Shown piece after piece: positions 48,939-58,442 of a stretch of 64,000 nt of DNA; within the stretch, counting starts at the first letter, position 1, and each line of letters begins with the position of its first letter. The position numbers and the translations under genes are program-made. The notes under the pieces are model-generated. The model was not told where the DNA came from. It was given only the letters and a program-made list of their open reading frames with translations, and did no database searches. Source of the stretch: Geobacillus genomosp. 3 (lineage in GTDB: Bacteria; Bacillota; Bacilli; Bacillales; Anoxybacillaceae); contig NC_022080.4 of the NCBI RefSeq assembly GCF_000445995.2, positions 682,001 to 746,000 of the forward strand. The letters run 5' to 3'.

Positions 48939-49337
48939 ATGGTCAAGCTATACACATCACCGAGCTGCACGTCGTGCCGGAAAGCGAAGGCGTGGCTCGA
49001 GAAGCATGATATTCCTTATGTTGAACGCAATATTTTCTCCGAGCCGCTTACGGTCGAGGAGATTAAAGAGATTTTACGGATGACGGAAACGGGGACGGAT
49101 GAAATCATTTCGACCCGCTCAAAAGTGTTTCAAAAGCTGAACATTAACCTCGAGTGTTTACCGCTGCAAGATTTGTACGAGCTTATTCAAAAAAACCCGG
49201 GCATTTTGCGTCGGCCGATTATTATTGATGAAAAGCGGCTCCAAGTCGGTTATAACGAAGATGAAATCCGCCGCTTTCTGCCGCGCAAGGTACGGGCGTA
49301 TCAGCTCCGCGAAGCGCAGCGGCTAGTGAACGGGTGA
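48939..49337 (+). CDS. spx: Global thiol-stress regulator Spx
   Basis: This 132-residue ArsC-fold protein binds the alpha C-terminal domain of RNA polymerase and redirects transcription during disulfide stress. The redox switch Cys10-x-x-Cys13 ([14 protein letters not shown]) is intact, as is the [28 protein letters not shown] end. The start is ATG 48939 behind AAGGAGTG. Its partners are in the same window: the adaptor SpxH, MecA and the neighbouring clusters in B. subtilis order. Confidence 0.97.
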   Translation: MVKLYTSPSCTSCRKAKAWLEKHDIPYVERNIFSEPLTVEEIKEILRMTETGTDEIISTRSKVFQKLNINLECLPLQDLYELIQKNPGILRRPIIIDEKRLQVGYNEDEIRRFLPRKVRAYQLREAQRLVNG

Positions 49338-49378
49338 CAAAAAAACTTCTACATGGCCTGCCATGTAGAAGTTTTTTA
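49338..49378. terminator. Terminator between spx and the TerC-family gene
   Basis: A perfect 16-bp stem (aaaaacttctacatgg with its complement) around a CCTG loop is flanked by A-run and T-run, so it serves both convergent genes. Confidence 0.95.
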
Positions 49379-49388
49379 TCGGTGCCAG

Positions 49389-50051
49389 TCAGCGAATGGC
49401 GCGCGCCCGACGGTTGGCCGCAAAGCCGAGCAAAACGGCAAGAATGGCCGCTGCGACCGGAAAAAGCAGTTCCCAGCGCGGATCGTAAAACGGGTGCAAC
49501 CGCTCTTCAGTGGCGATCATTTTTCCGGCAGTGTAAGCCAATAAGGCGCCGCCGATATAAATTAGAAACGGAAACCGTTCCATGGCATAAAGGACGATTT
49601 TGCTGCCTAAAATGATGATAGGAACGGAGCAAAGAAAGCCGAAAACGACAAGCCCGGTATGCCCTTGGGCTGCTCCGGCGATGGCGATGACGTTGTCCAT
49701 CCCCATGACAACATCGGCGACAACGATCGTGCGGACGGCTTTCCAAAGCGATGGCTCGGCTTTAATCGCGACCGGTTTTTCGTCCTTCTGCCCGATCAGC
49801 TTCAAGGCGATCCAAAAGAGGATGAGGCCGCCGGCAAGCTGCAAAAATGGAATGGTTAACAGCCATACGACCGCTGCGGTTAGGAAAATGCGGACAGCGA
49901 TTGCCAACGCCGTACCGAGGATAATGGCGATGTTCCGTTTCTGTTCCGGCAAGTTGCGGCTCGCTAACGCAATGACAACCGCATTGTCCCCACCTAGAAT
50001 GACATCGATGCCGATGATTAATAAGATCGAGACGATATATTCATCCACCAT
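49389..50051 (-). CDS. yjbE: YjbE, TerC-family membrane protein
   Basis: This 220-residue protein has about seven helices and the paired family motifs IIGIDVILGGDNAVVIAL and VVMGMDNVIAIAGAA, whose acidic residues are thought to bind metal. TerC/YjbE-type proteins act in manganese export or metalation of secreted proteins. No yybP-ykoY manganese riboswitch is visible upstream. The start is ATG 50051. Confidence 0.9.
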   Translation of the reverse strand: MVDEYIVSILLIIGIDVILGGDNAVVIALASRNLPEQKRNIAIILGTALAIAVRIFLTAAVVWLLTIPFLQLAGGLILFWIALKLIGQKDEKPVAIKAEPSLWKAVRTIVVADVVMGMDNVIAIAGAAQGHTGLVVFGFLCSVPIIILGSKIVLYAMERFPFLIYIGGALLAYTAGKMIATEERLHPFYDPRWELLFPVAAAILAVLLGFAANRRARAIR

Positions 50052-50156
50052 AGGCGTCCCTCATTCCGTCCGTGTTCATCATCATTATAGTAGGGCATGG
50101 CCGGTTTCATAACCAATTTTTAAAAACGCGTTTTTTTATTTCCCTTCTTTCGCTTT

Positions 50157-50187
50157 TTGTCATAAAATATAAAGTACAAGATATAAG
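50157..50187 (+). promoter_or_regulatory. mecA promoter candidate
   Basis: TTGTCA (50157-50162) is followed by GATATA (50180-50185, 17-bp spacer) or TATAAG (50182-50187). The leader to mecA is about 75 nt. Confidence 0.5.
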
Positions 50188-50266
50188 TTTTGATTTCAAT
50201 AGAATGCCTAGGGGAACGATCCCTTCCCTTTTTTATTTCTTTGGTTTAGAAGGGAGAGTTGAGAAG

Positions 50267-50947
50267 ATGGAAATTGAACGCATCAACGACCATACAGTGA
50301 AGTTCTATATTTCGTATGTTGATATAGAGGAGCGCGGTTTTGACCGTGAAGAAATTTGGTACAATCGGGAACGAAGTGAGGAACTGTTCTGGGAAATGAT
50401 GGATGAGGTCCATGGTGAAAGCGATTTTTCGCTCGACGGCCCGCTTTGGATTCAAGTGCAGGCGTTGGAAAAAGGGCTTGAAGTAGTGGTGACGAAAGCA
50501 CAGTTGTCTAAAGACGGAAGCAAGCTGGAGCTGCCGATTCCGGAGGAAAAATGGCGCGAGTTTTCGCTGTCAGCTGATGAGAAGATTGAATCGCTGTTCG
50601 GTCACCATTTCCATTTCGGCCGAAACGATACTTCTGGAGACGGGGAAGAACAAGATGTTCTTCAGTTTATGCTTTCGTTTAAAGACATTGAAGACGTCAT
50701 CTCCTTGGCGCATCGCGCTGACTTTTCCGGCTTGTCGAACCGTCTGTTCCGGTTTGAAGGGCGCTATTATTTGTTCGTTGAATTTGGCGAACAATATACC
50801 GAACACGAAGTCGACAATATGCTCAGCCTTCTCTTGGAATACGGAAATGATTCGCAGCTGACGATTTACCGTCTCGAAGAATACGGAACCGAAATCATGG
50901 GCGACAACGCGCTCGAAACAATAAAACAATATTTTCCAACTCGATAA
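50267..50947 (+). CDS. mecA: Adaptor protein MecA
   Basis: This 226-residue adaptor delivers ComK, ComS and other substrates to ClpC. It has the N-terminal target domain (MEIERINDHTVKFYISYVDIEERGFDREEIWYNRERSEELFWEMMDEV), an acidic linker (SGDGEEQDVLQF) and the C-terminal ClpC-binding domain. The start is ATG 50267 after AAGGGAGAG. Confidence 0.97.
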   Translation: MEIERINDHTVKFYISYVDIEERGFDREEIWYNRERSEELFWEMMDEVHGESDFSLDGPLWIQVQALEKGLEVVVTKAQLSKDGSKLELPIPEEKWREFSLSADEKIESLFGHHFHFGRNDTSGDGEEQDVLQFMLSFKDIEDVISLAHRADFSGLSNRLFRFEGRYYLFVEFGEQYTEHEVDNMLSLLLEYGNDSQLTIYRLEEYGTEIMGDNALETIKQYFPTR

Positions 50948-50957
50948 CGTTTCTATT

Positions 50958-50990
50958 CTGCCGATTTCGCTTCCAGAAATCGGCGTTTTC
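50958..50990 (+). terminator. Terminator after mecA
   Basis: gccgatttc and gaaatcggc (50960-50968, 50976-50984) form a perfect stem followed by TTTTCTTT. Confidence 0.88.
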
Positions 50991-51108
50991 TTTGTTGGAA
51001 ACATCTAATAAGGATGGTGGGAGAGGGAAGGGAAGAAAAGCGGATGAAACCATTGGCCGCGGAGTGCAGTATAAAGAGGGAAGAGGATGATCAGTTGGAG
51101 GGGTTTGG

Positions 51109-52617
51109 TTGAGAAACGCATCAAGAGTTGCCATTCTTGCTGGCATCGTTGGCCTGCTGCTGGCCTTGACACACGATTATTGGGAAGGAAAGCTTCTCGG
51201 TATTTTTAGTGTACTAATCTCTTGCTCGGTTGTGTTTATTGCGTTTGTTATTTCGCTTGAAAACCGGAAGCCGGCGCAGACGATCGCCTGGTTGGCGGTG
51301 TTAGGCAGCTTTCCGATTGTTGGCTTTTTGTTTTATTTATTATTCGGCCGCAACTATTGGCAGCAACGTCGCTTTAAAAGAAAGGCCGAATTTGATGCGG
51401 CCGTGCTGTTGAAGTTTCAGGAGCCGTCGCCGATTGCCATCGAGCGGCTGCCGATAGCGCTCCATCAGCGCCCGCTGTTGCATCTTGCCTATCGTGTCGG
51501 CCAGCACCCTGTGTCATTGGCATCGCAAACGGCGGTATTGACCAATGGTGAAGAGACGTTTGCGGCGATTTTTGCCGAGCTCGAAAAAGCGGAGCACCAT
51601 ATCCACTTAGAATATTATATCGTCCGCCATGACGAAATCGGTCAAAAACTGAAGCGTGTTTTGATGGAAAAGGCGCGCCAAGGCGTGTGTGTCCGTTTTT
51701 TATATGATGCCGTCGGCAGTTGGAAACTATCAAACGCTTACATCGAGGAGCTGCGCGCAGCCGGAGTCGAAATGATCCCATTCTCGCCGGTGCGTCTGCC
51801 GGTATTAAGCAACCAAATTAACTTCCGCAACCATCGGAAAATTATTGTCATCGACGGGGGCGTCGGTTTTGTCGGCGGGCTGAACATCGGGGACGAATAT
51901 TTAGGAAAAGATAAGTATTTCGGATTTTGGCGTGATACCCATTTGTTGATTCGGGGCGAGGCCGTCCGGACACTGCAACTTATTTTCCTGCAAGACTGGT
52001 ATTATATGACGGGCGAGCGGTTGTTGACGCCGGACTATTTGTCGCCGCCGCTCATTGTCGAGGAAGGCCAGGGCGGGGTGCAGCTCATCGCCGGCGGCCC
52101 CGATCAAAAGTGGGAAGTGATTAAACAGTTGTATTTTGCTATGATTACGTCAGCGAAACGGTCGATTTGGGTTGCCTCGCCGTACTTTGTGCCGGATGAA
52201 GACATTTTAACGGCGTTGAAAGTGGCGGCGCTAAGCGGCATCGACGTCCGCCTGCTCGCGCCGAAACGCCCGGACAAAAAAATTGTCTTTTACGCCTCGC
52301 GCTCGTACTTTCCGGAGCTGTTGGAAGCTGGGGTGAAAATTTACGAGTACGAAAAAGGATTTTTGCACAGCAAGGTGATTGTCGTCGATGGTGAGCTGGC
52401 TTCGATCGGCACAGCGAACATGGATATGCGCAGTTTTCATTTAAACTTTGAAGTGAATGCGTTTTTGTACTATACGGATAGCATCAACAAACTTGTGGGC
52501 GATTTTTTAGAAGATTTCTGTCATGCCTCTTTGATCGACTATGAGCAGTTTCAGCAGCGTCCATTCCGGGTGCGGATCGCTGAATCGGTTTCCCGCCTGC
52601 TGTCACCGCTGCTGTAG
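51109..52617 (+). CDS. cls: Cardiolipin synthase
   Basis: This 502-residue membrane enzyme joins two phosphatidylglycerols. It has two N-terminal helices, then two phospholipase-D motifs: NHRKIIVIDG...VGGLNIGDEY and LHSKVIVVDGELASIGTANMD. The start is TTG 51109 after GGAGGGG. It lies between mecA and coiA, in its own transcription unit. Confidence 0.95.
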   Translation: MRNASRVAILAGIVGLLLALTHDYWEGKLLGIFSVLISCSVVFIAFVISLENRKPAQTIAWLAVLGSFPIVGFLFYLLFGRNYWQQRRFKRKAEFDAAVLLKFQEPSPIAIERLPIALHQRPLLHLAYRVGQHPVSLASQTAVLTNGEETFAAIFAELEKAEHHIHLEYYIVRHDEIGQKLKRVLMEKARQGVCVRFLYDAVGSWKLSNAYIEELRAAGVEMIPFSPVRLPVLSNQINFRNHRKIIVIDGGVGFVGGLNIGDEYLGKDKYFGFWRDTHLLIRGEAVRTLQLIFLQDWYYMTGERLLTPDYLSPPLIVEEGQGGVQLIAGGPDQKWEVIKQLYFAMITSAKRSIWVASPYFVPDEDILTALKVAALSGIDVRLLAPKRPDKKIVFYASRSYFPELLEAGVKIYEYEKGFLHSKVIVVDGELASIGTANMDMRSFHLNFEVNAFLYYTDSINKLVGDFLEDFCHASLIDYEQFQQRPFRVRIAESVSRLLSPLL

Positions 52618-52643
52618 GAGCATTTTCTGATCACATATGATCC

Positions 52644-52672
52644 AAGTCCGCCGGCTCGGCGGGCTTTTTTTC
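52644..52672 (+). terminator. Terminator after cls
   Basis: aagtccgccg and cggcgggctt around GCT, followed by TTTTTT, form a clear intrinsic terminator. Confidence 0.88.
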
Positions 52673-52787
52673 ATTGACGCGGCCTAAGCCGGCAGGAAAC
52701 ATAAGGGCATTTGCCGAACCCATAGACGAACGGAGGACAAAGGTGTGCCTTTGAAAAAACAGCAACAAAAGAAAGGGAGGGATTGCC

Positions 52788-54077
52788 TTGTTTGTCGCCA
52801 TCTCAGCCGATGGCCGGCCCATTTCGCTTGCCGGAGCGGAAAGGTGGAGCCCGGAGCGGCTTGTGCAATTAAGAAACGGTGAACCATTTTTTTGTCCCGC
52901 TTGTCGGGAAGAAGTCGTGCTGCGGTCCGGTCGCCAACGCTTGCCGCATTTTGCTCACCGGAAAGGGACGGTCTGTCCGTTCGAGCATGAACCAGAGTCG
53001 GAGCGGCATTTAACCGGAAAGCGCGATTTGTTCGCCTGGCTCGTCCGCCAGGGGATTGAAGCGAAGCTTGAACCGTATTTGACTGCCATCAGACAGCGCC
53101 CCGATGTGTTATTTCGGTACGGCCCCCATCTGTATGCCCTCGAATACCAATGTTCCACCATTGAGGAATCGCTGTTTTGTGAACGCAATAACGGCTACCG
53201 CCGCCTTGGCATCCGGTCGCTTTGGGTGTTAGGGGCGCACCACCTGCGGCGCTCGCCGAAACGCCCAAATGAAGTGTCGTTCTCCCGGTTTCAATGGCTG
53301 TTTGCCCACCGCGTTCCGCTTTCCGCTGTTCCTCATGTATGGTACTATAGTCCGGAAACAAAGCGTTTCATCCGTCTTTCCCGCCCGTTGCCGCTGACGG
53401 TGCGCCGCACGTTGGTCGCCATCGATTCGCATCCCCTTTCCACATTGTCTTTCGCTGCCCTGACTGCTGTCCATCCGCAGCCGCTTCCGCCGACATTTTG
53501 GGACCAATGGCTTGAAGGAAAAAAACAATGGCGCCGGACGTTTCCGCTTTATCCGAATAAGGCGATGCGCCGCATTTGCGCTGATTTTTACCAGGCCGGC
53601 ATCGCCCCGTCACTGTTCCCGACCGAAGCCGGTTGGCCGTTTCCGCGCGGCTATTTATGGGAGACGGCCCCATTCATTTGGCAAACATACGTCCTTCTGC
53701 CGCTCCTTCGTCAAGAGGGGAAGCCGATGACACTGGCAGCACTGTTCCGGTGGATCGACGAGAAAATCCGCACCGGGCGGCTTGCACCACGTCGGTTGCC
53801 GCTTGCCGGGCCGGACACTTACCGGCAGGCAGTCCATGAATATTTGCATTGGTTAAGTTTGCTCGGCTATCTCCGCCGCGGGGAGGGAAGCGGACTTTAT
53901 TTGGCTAAGCCGCTGTCGTTTCCGGCGACGGTCGAGGACGTCATCCGCCAAGATGCTGCTCTTCTTGAGCAAATTCGCCGGATACCGGCGCTTGCGCCAT
54001 ATTGGGCGGCGCTTGAGTTTGGAACTGGCGGGAAAAATGAGCAAAAAACAGGAAAAAAGGGCGAAAATAGTGAATAA
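52788..54077 (+). CDS. coiA: Competence protein CoiA
   Basis: This 429-residue protein has an N-terminal zinc-finger-like segment (FFCPACREEVVLRSGRQRLPHFAH) and a nuclease-like middle (SERHLTGKRDLFAWL, RPDVLF, LYALEYQCSTIEESLFCERNNGY). This matches the CoiA family, which helps recombination of incoming DNA. The start is TTG 52788 after GGGAGGG. The C-terminus is longer and more variable than the core. It is the only late competence gene in the window. Confidence 0.9.
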   Translation: MFVAISADGRPISLAGAERWSPERLVQLRNGEPFFCPACREEVVLRSGRQRLPHFAHRKGTVCPFEHEPESERHLTGKRDLFAWLVRQGIEAKLEPYLTAIRQRPDVLFRYGPHLYALEYQCSTIEESLFCERNNGYRRLGIRSLWVLGAHHLRRSPKRPNEVSFSRFQWLFAHRVPLSAVPHVWYYSPETKRFIRLSRPLPLTVRRTLVAIDSHPLSTLSFAALTAVHPQPLPPTFWDQWLEGKKQWRRTFPLYPNKAMRRICADFYQAGIAPSLFPTEAGWPFPRGYLWETAPFIWQTYVLLPLLRQEGKPMTLAALFRWIDEKIRTGRLAPRRLPLAGPDTYRQAVHEYLHWLSLLGYLRRGEGSGLYLAKPLSFPATVEDVIRQDAALLEQIRRIPALAPYWAALEFGTGGKNEQKTGKKGENSE

Positions 54078-54109
54078 TAATCCATGTACCGATTGTTCAA
54101 GGAGGGACT

Positions 54110-55933
54110 ATGACGGTGGAAGAGAATAAGGCAAAGAAGTCGCTCCCGTCCCGGAGCGACATACCTGTCGAGGAAACGTGGCGGCTCGAGGACATTTTCC
54201 CGACCGATGACGCTTGGGAACAGGAGTTTCAGCAAGTGAAAGGGATGATCCCGAAGCTCAGCGAATACAAAGGCCGGCTTAGCGAATCGCCGGAAGTGAT
54301 GTATGAAGCGCTGCAATACCAAGATGAAGTGTCGATGCGCCTTGGGAAGCTGTATACATACGCCCATATGCGCTATGACCAAGATACGACGAACTCGTTT
54401 TACCAAGGGCTCAACGACCGGGCAAAAGGGTTGTATAGCGAAGCGTCGAGCGCGATGGCGTTTATCGTTCCAGAAATTTTAGCCATTGACGAAGCGGTGT
54501 TGCGTTCATTTTTGGAGCAATACGAACCGCTCCGCCTGTATACGCATGCGTTAGATGAAATCACGCGCCAACGCCCGCACATTTTGTCAGCTGAAGAAGA
54601 AGCGCTATTGGCGCAGGCCGCCGAGGTCATGCAGGCGACGTCATCGACATTCAGCGCGTTAAACAACGCTGACCTCATCTTTCCGACGATCCGTGACGAA
54701 AACGGGGAAGAGGTGGAAGTGACGCACGGCCGGTTTATCCGCTTTTTAGAAAGCACCGACCGCCGCGTTCGCCGTGATGCGTTTCGCGCCGTGTACCATA
54801 CGTACGAGAAGTTCCAGAATACGTTTGCCAACACGCTTGCGGGCACAGTGAAAAAAGATAACTTTTTCGCCCGCGTCCGTCGCTACAGCTCAGCGCGGGA
54901 AGCGGCGTTAGATGCGAACAATATTCCTGAGAGCGTCTATGACAATTTGATCGCCACGATTCACGAGCATTTGCCGCTTTTGCACCGGTATGTGCGGCTG
55001 CGTAAAAACGTGCTTGGGCTTGACGAGCTGCATATGTACGACTTATATACTCCGCTTGTGCAAGATGTAAAAATGGAAGTGACATACGACGAAGCGAAGC
55101 AATATATGCTTGACGGGCTGGCGCCGCTTGGCGAGGAATATGTGGCGATCGTCAAGGAAGGGCTTGACAATCGCTGGGTCGATGTACGCGAAAATAAAGG
55201 GAAACGAAGTGGAGCCTACTCGTCGGGGGCGTATGGCACCCATCCGTACATTTTGCTTAACTGGCAAGACAACGTAAACAACTTGTTTACGCTCGTACAT
55301 GAGTTCGGCCACTCGGTCCATAGCTATTATACGCGTAAAACACAGCCGTATCCGTACGCCCACTATTCGATTTTTGTTGCTGAAGTGGCGTCGACATGCA
55401 ATGAGGCCTTATTGAACGATCATTTGCTGAAAACGATCGACGATGAGAAAAAACGGCTATACTTGCTGAACCATTACCTTGAAGGGTTCCGCGGCACCGT
55501 TTTTCGGCAAACGATGTTTGCCGAGTTTGAGCATTTGATTCATCAGAAAGCGCAGGAGGGAGAAGCGCTGACAGCCAAGACGCTCACATCGCTCTATTAT
55601 GATCTAAACAAAAAATATTTCGGCGATGACATGGTAGTAGATGAGGAAATTGGCCTCGAGTGGGCGCGTATCCCACATTTTTATTACAACTATTACGTGT
55701 ACCAATACGCAACCGGCTTCAGCGCGGCAACGGCGCTCAGCAGGCAGATTTTGGAGGAAGGAGAACCGGCGGTGAAACGGTACATCGACTTTTTAAAAGC
55801 CGGCAGCTCGGATTACCCGATCGAAGTGTTGAAAAAAGCCGGCGTCGATATGACGAGCGCTGAGCCGATCCGCCAAGCGTGCCAAGTGTTTGCGGAGAAG
55901 TTGGCGGAAATGGAGCGCCTGCTTGGAAAATAA
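54110..55933 (+). CDS. pepF: Oligoendopeptidase F
   Basis: This 607-residue M3 zinc peptidase cuts small peptides in the cytoplasm. The HEFGH motif (LVHEFGHSVHSYYTRK) and the downstream zinc-ligand glutamate in FVAEVASTCNEALL are intact. The start ATG 54110 follows AAGGAGGG. It fits with OppABCDF peptide import nearby, and with competence control in B. subtilis. Confidence 0.97.
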   Translation: MTVEENKAKKSLPSRSDIPVEETWRLEDIFPTDDAWEQEFQQVKGMIPKLSEYKGRLSESPEVMYEALQYQDEVSMRLGKLYTYAHMRYDQDTTNSFYQGLNDRAKGLYSEASSAMAFIVPEILAIDEAVLRSFLEQYEPLRLYTHALDEITRQRPHILSAEEEALLAQAAEVMQATSSTFSALNNADLIFPTIRDENGEEVEVTHGRFIRFLESTDRRVRRDAFRAVYHTYEKFQNTFANTLAGTVKKDNFFARVRRYSSAREAALDANNIPESVYDNLIATIHEHLPLLHRYVRLRKNVLGLDELHMYDLYTPLVQDVKMEVTYDEAKQYMLDGLAPLGEEYVAIVKEGLDNRWVDVRENKGKRSGAYSSGAYGTHPYILLNWQDNVNNLFTLVHEFGHSVHSYYTRKTQPYPYAHYSIFVAEVASTCNEALLNDHLLKTIDDEKKRLYLLNHYLEGFRGTVFRQTMFAEFEHLIHQKAQEGEALTAKTLTSLYYDLNKKYFGDDMVVDEEIGLEWARIPHFYYNYYVYQYATGFSAATALSRQILEEGEPAVKRYIDFLKAGSSDYPIEVLKKAGVDMTSAEPIRQACQVFAEKLAEMERLLGK

Positions 55934-55965
55934 AGCGGATGTGGCGTTATGGCCACATCCGTTTG
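55934..55965. terminator. Terminator after pepF
   Basis: cggatgtgg (55936-55944) and ccacatccg (55953-55961) form a perfect stem. It overlaps the end of the convergent small gene. Confidence 0.8.
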
Positions 55966-56144
55966 GACGGAAACCCTTTAAATTGATGGCGGCGGTTCCA
56001 AGCTGTCAGCAGTCCAAGCCATGAGAAAAATAGGAGCGGCATCGTCATCCAAAGTGGAAGCAGCTGCATAAGGCCCAAAAGATTGAGAAAAAATGCAGCG
56101 ATGGCGGCCGCGGCCCACAGAAATAAGACCATTCGTCTTTTCAT
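55947..56144 (-). CDS. Small membrane protein, positional match to yizD
   Basis: This 65-residue protein has two hydrophobic helices (MVLFLWAAAAIAAFFLNLLGLMQLL and WMTMPLLFFSWLGLLTAW) and a basic tail. It sits between pepF and spxH, where B. subtilis has yizD, but sequence homology is not certain. The start is ATG 56144. Confidence 0.6.
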   Translation of the reverse strand: MKRRMVLFLWAAAAIAAFFLNLLGLMQLLPLWMTMPLLFFSWLGLLTAWNRRHQFKGFPSKRMWP

Positions 56145-56264
56145 AAAACGCCCGCCCCTTTTCGGTTGTTTTTACTTCAATATATGCCCATTGTCTATGC
56201 CGTCATGACAGGAGGGGAAGGCGGGACGAATTATGACAATAATGTGAACAAACGAGCAAACAGG

Positions 56265-56294
56265 TTGCCAATTTGTTTCGGCGTTTGTTAAGAT
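56265..56294 (+). promoter_or_regulatory. Promoter of the RoxS-type small RNA
   Basis: TTGCCA (56265-56270), an 18-bp spacer and TAAGAT (56289-56294) point into a region with no plus-strand gene. TGTGAACAAACG upstream (near 56244) resembles a ResD or Rex half site, both known regulators of roxS in B. subtilis. Confidence 0.65.
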
Positions 56295-56300
56295 AAAGAT

Positions 56301-56418
56301 GTGAACGGAAGACAAAACTGATACCCCTTTGTTTGACCGTGAACAATTTCTCCCATCCCCTTTGTTGTCTTAACAACAACAAGAAGAAAGCCCGGCATCG
56401 GCCGGGCTTTCTTCTTTC
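56301..56418 (+). ncRNA. roxS: RoxS/RsaE-type regulatory small RNA
   Basis: About 118 nt run from the predicted start to a perfect 16-bp terminator stem (56381-56396 with 56401-56416). The RNA carries two unpaired C-rich seeds, CCCCTTTGTTTGA (56324-56336) and CCCCTTTGTTG (56357-56367), the hallmark of RsaE/RoxS. It lies beside spxH, as in B. subtilis. RoxS pairs with ribosome sites of central-metabolism mRNAs in response to NO and redox state (established). Confidence 0.85.
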
Positions 56419-56429
56419 TTTCTATTTTC

Positions 56430-57323
56430 TTAAGACAGGGCATCTTCGATATAGCGCCAAAACGTTCCGTGTTTGACGGGTACCCGCTCTACTTTTTGCT
56501 TCAGTTGCAGTTTTTTCATTTCTGTTTCCGCTTCTTGGACGGTCCAATTGTATACAACGGCAACTTCTTTTGTGGCGACAAATTTAAAATGGCTTAAAAA
56601 TGACTCGAGCGGAGGGGGAGGGGACGGCTCGGGGCGGAAGCCAAGCATTTCGGCGATGAGTTCGACGTAAATATCATACGGATAGCATCCGGAAATTTTA
56701 ATGCCTTCGTCTTCAATGTTTTCATTAAACAACACGAGTGCCGGCGTTTCATCGACATCCATTTCCGAGGTGATTTTTAAATCACACTGGAACGCTTTTG
56801 CCGCTCCTGGCGAATGCATGTCGCGCAGAAATTCATCAACATCAAGCCCGGCTTCAGCGGCGCATTCCGCCAGTACAGCCAAGTCAGCGACGTTTTGTTT
56901 TTCGAGAAACAGCTGCTCCTGTAATTTGCGCAAAAAACGAAGGCCGGCCCGTTTTCCTTGCATTTCTGCCGCTTTAATGGCGAGGGATGGGGCAAACGGG
57001 CTTGAGATCGGATTCTCCAACCAGACGTTTCCATCACACGACATGCCGGAACGATTGGCTGTCCATTCCCACGTCCTGGCCATCGCTTCCCGTTTGGTTC
57101 CTTTGCGCGTGTTTAATGCCGCCCACTTTCCGCTCAATATATGCCTTAAGGTAAAAAAACGGCCGTATTCAATCTTCAGCTTTTTGATGACGGGTTCGAG
57201 CCCCCAGCATTCCGGGCATAAAGGATCGATAAATAAGTACAGCTCAAGCGGTTTGTTCGTGTTGCCTAACGGCTGGGAAGGGACGTGAGACGGCGTCGTT
57301 TTCCCAGCGAACTTCTTATTCAA
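56430..57323 (-). CDS. spxH: ClpXP adaptor SpxH (YjbH)
   Basis: This 297-residue DsbA-like protein presents Spx to ClpXP for breakdown. The N-terminal thioredoxin-type motif is [20 protein letters not shown]. The start is TTG 57323, nine bases after AAAGGAG; the upstream open frame lies in the globin gene. It overlaps yjbI by 8 nt, the same pair as in B. subtilis. Its target Spx is encoded at 48.9 kb. Confidence 0.94.
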   Translation of the reverse strand: MNKKFAGKTTPSHVPSQPLGNTNKPLELYLFIDPLCPECWGLEPVIKKLKIEYGRFFTLRHILSGKWAALNTRKGTKREAMARTWEWTANRSGMSCDGNVWLENPISSPFAPSLAIKAAEMQGKRAGLRFLRKLQEQLFLEKQNVADLAVLAECAAEAGLDVDEFLRDMHSPGAAKAFQCDLKITSEMDVDETPALVLFNENIEDEGIKISGCYPYDIYVELIAEMLGFRPEPSPPPPLESFLSHFKFVATKEVAVVYNWTVQEAETEMKKLQLKQKVERVPVKHGTFWRYIEDALS

Positions 57324-57729
57324 GGGAATACTCCTTTCTGTCCAAATGATCCGGGGTATTGACCATATGGTGGGCGGTGAGCACAAGGCGATGATAAAAC
57401 TGTTCGCGCGCCGGCCCGGCCAGGCCGATTTCATCCATCGCCGCCCGCATACAGGCAAGCCATGCTTCCGCCCGCTTCGGCGTAATTTCGAACCGAAGAT
57501 GGCGCGCCCGCATCATCGGGTGGCCATGCTCGGCAGTATAAAGCGGGGGCCCGCCCAAATATTGCGTTAAAAATTGTTTTTGTTTGCGGGCGATTTCTGT
57601 AAAATCATCGGGGAAAATCGGCCGTAAGTCCGGATGCGCTGCGACGCGCCGGTAAAACGCTTCGACAAGTTTCGTAATCGTTTCCTCTCCGCCGACCGCC
57701 TCATAAAGAGTTTGCCATTGTTCTCCCAT
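57316..57729 (-). CDS. yjbI: Group II truncated haemoglobin
   Basis: This 137-residue globin ([29 protein letters not shown]) has the proximal histidine in [10 protein letters not shown] and the group II tryptophan in [10 protein letters not shown]. It binds O2 and NO and probably detoxifies NO or peroxide. The start ATG 57729 follows AAAAGGAG. It is co-transcribed with spxH, linking it to thiol and nitrosative stress. Confidence 0.94.
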   Translation of the reverse strand: MGEQWQTLYEAVGGEETITKLVEAFYRRVAAHPDLRPIFPDDFTEIARKQKQFLTQYLGGPPLYTAEHGHPMMRARHLRFEITPKRAEAWLACMRAAMDEIGLAGPAREQFYHRLVLTAHHMVNTPDHLDRKEYSLE

Positions 57730-57830
57730 TGCGGATGCTCCTTTTGCTTGAAAATCATTCGTCGTCATTTGATTGCTATTTTATCAACAGTGAACGTTTA
57801 TCTCAAACAAAGTGACTCCAATGCCGCCAT

Positions 57831-58442
57831 TTACACGCGATAACTTTGCAACACGCGCTCAACATAGGCTTTTGTTTCGGCAAACGGCGGCACGCCGCCG
57901 TAGCGGTCGACATGGCCCGGTCCAGCGTTGTAAGCCGCCAAGGCGAAAGTGATGTTGCCATTATACCGGTCAAGAAGTTGGCGCAAATATTTTACCCCGC
58001 CGTCGATATTTTGCGCCGGGTCAAGCGGATCGTCGACACCGAGCATTTTTGCGGTGCTCGGCATGAGCTGCATCAGCCCGAGTGCTCCCGCCCGGCTTTT
58101 CGCATCGGGACGGAAGTTGGACTCATGGCGGATCACGGCGCGAATGAGACGCGGATCGACCTCGTACTTGTTTGCGGCGGCAACGATGAGGGCATCAATG
58201 GAAGACGGTGCATCAGAAGCGCCCGTCCCCCCCGTTTCCCGGGCGGCGATGCTGCCGCCGGCAGGCGGTGAATCGGGATGTGGCCGGCCGTTCGCCATCG
58301 CTTCCGCCTGGTTGCTAAGGTATTCAGCAAGCAAGGTCGAAAACAGTGACGGAGCGGGCGATGGCAACAGGCTTGAACGCCCGGGCGAGAACGTCTTGAG
58401 CGCTTGCAGCTCGACGAGCAATTGTAAGGGTGAAACGGTCAT
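57831..58442 (-). CDS. yjbJ: Lytic transglycosylase (SLT domain)
   Basis: This 203-residue protein has a poorly conserved N-terminal half with a Ser/Pro/Gly linker. The C-terminal SLT domain follows: [16 protein letters not shown] with the catalytic Glu, [16 protein letters not shown] and [29 protein letters not shown]. It cleaves peptidoglycan, and B. subtilis YjbJ (CwlQ) is its nearest relative. No clear signal peptide is visible. ATG 58442 is chosen for GGAGGAAAGATC. Confidence 0.9.
   Translation of the reverse strand: MTVSPLQLLVELQALKTFSPGRSSLLPSPAPSLFSTLLAEYLSNQAEAMANGRPHPDSPPAGGSIAARETGGTGASDAPSSIDALIVAAANKYEVDPRLIRAVIRHESNFRPDAKSRAGALGLMQLMPSTAKMLGVDDPLDPAQNIDGGVKYLRQLLDRYNGNITFALAAYNAGPGHVDRYGGVPPFAETKAYVERVLQSYRV

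Noticed and set aside
50052..50266. Manganese (yybP-ykoY) riboswitch upstream of the TerC-family gene
   Set aside because: None of the conserved loop sequences is visible, and the gap is shared with the divergent mecA promoter.
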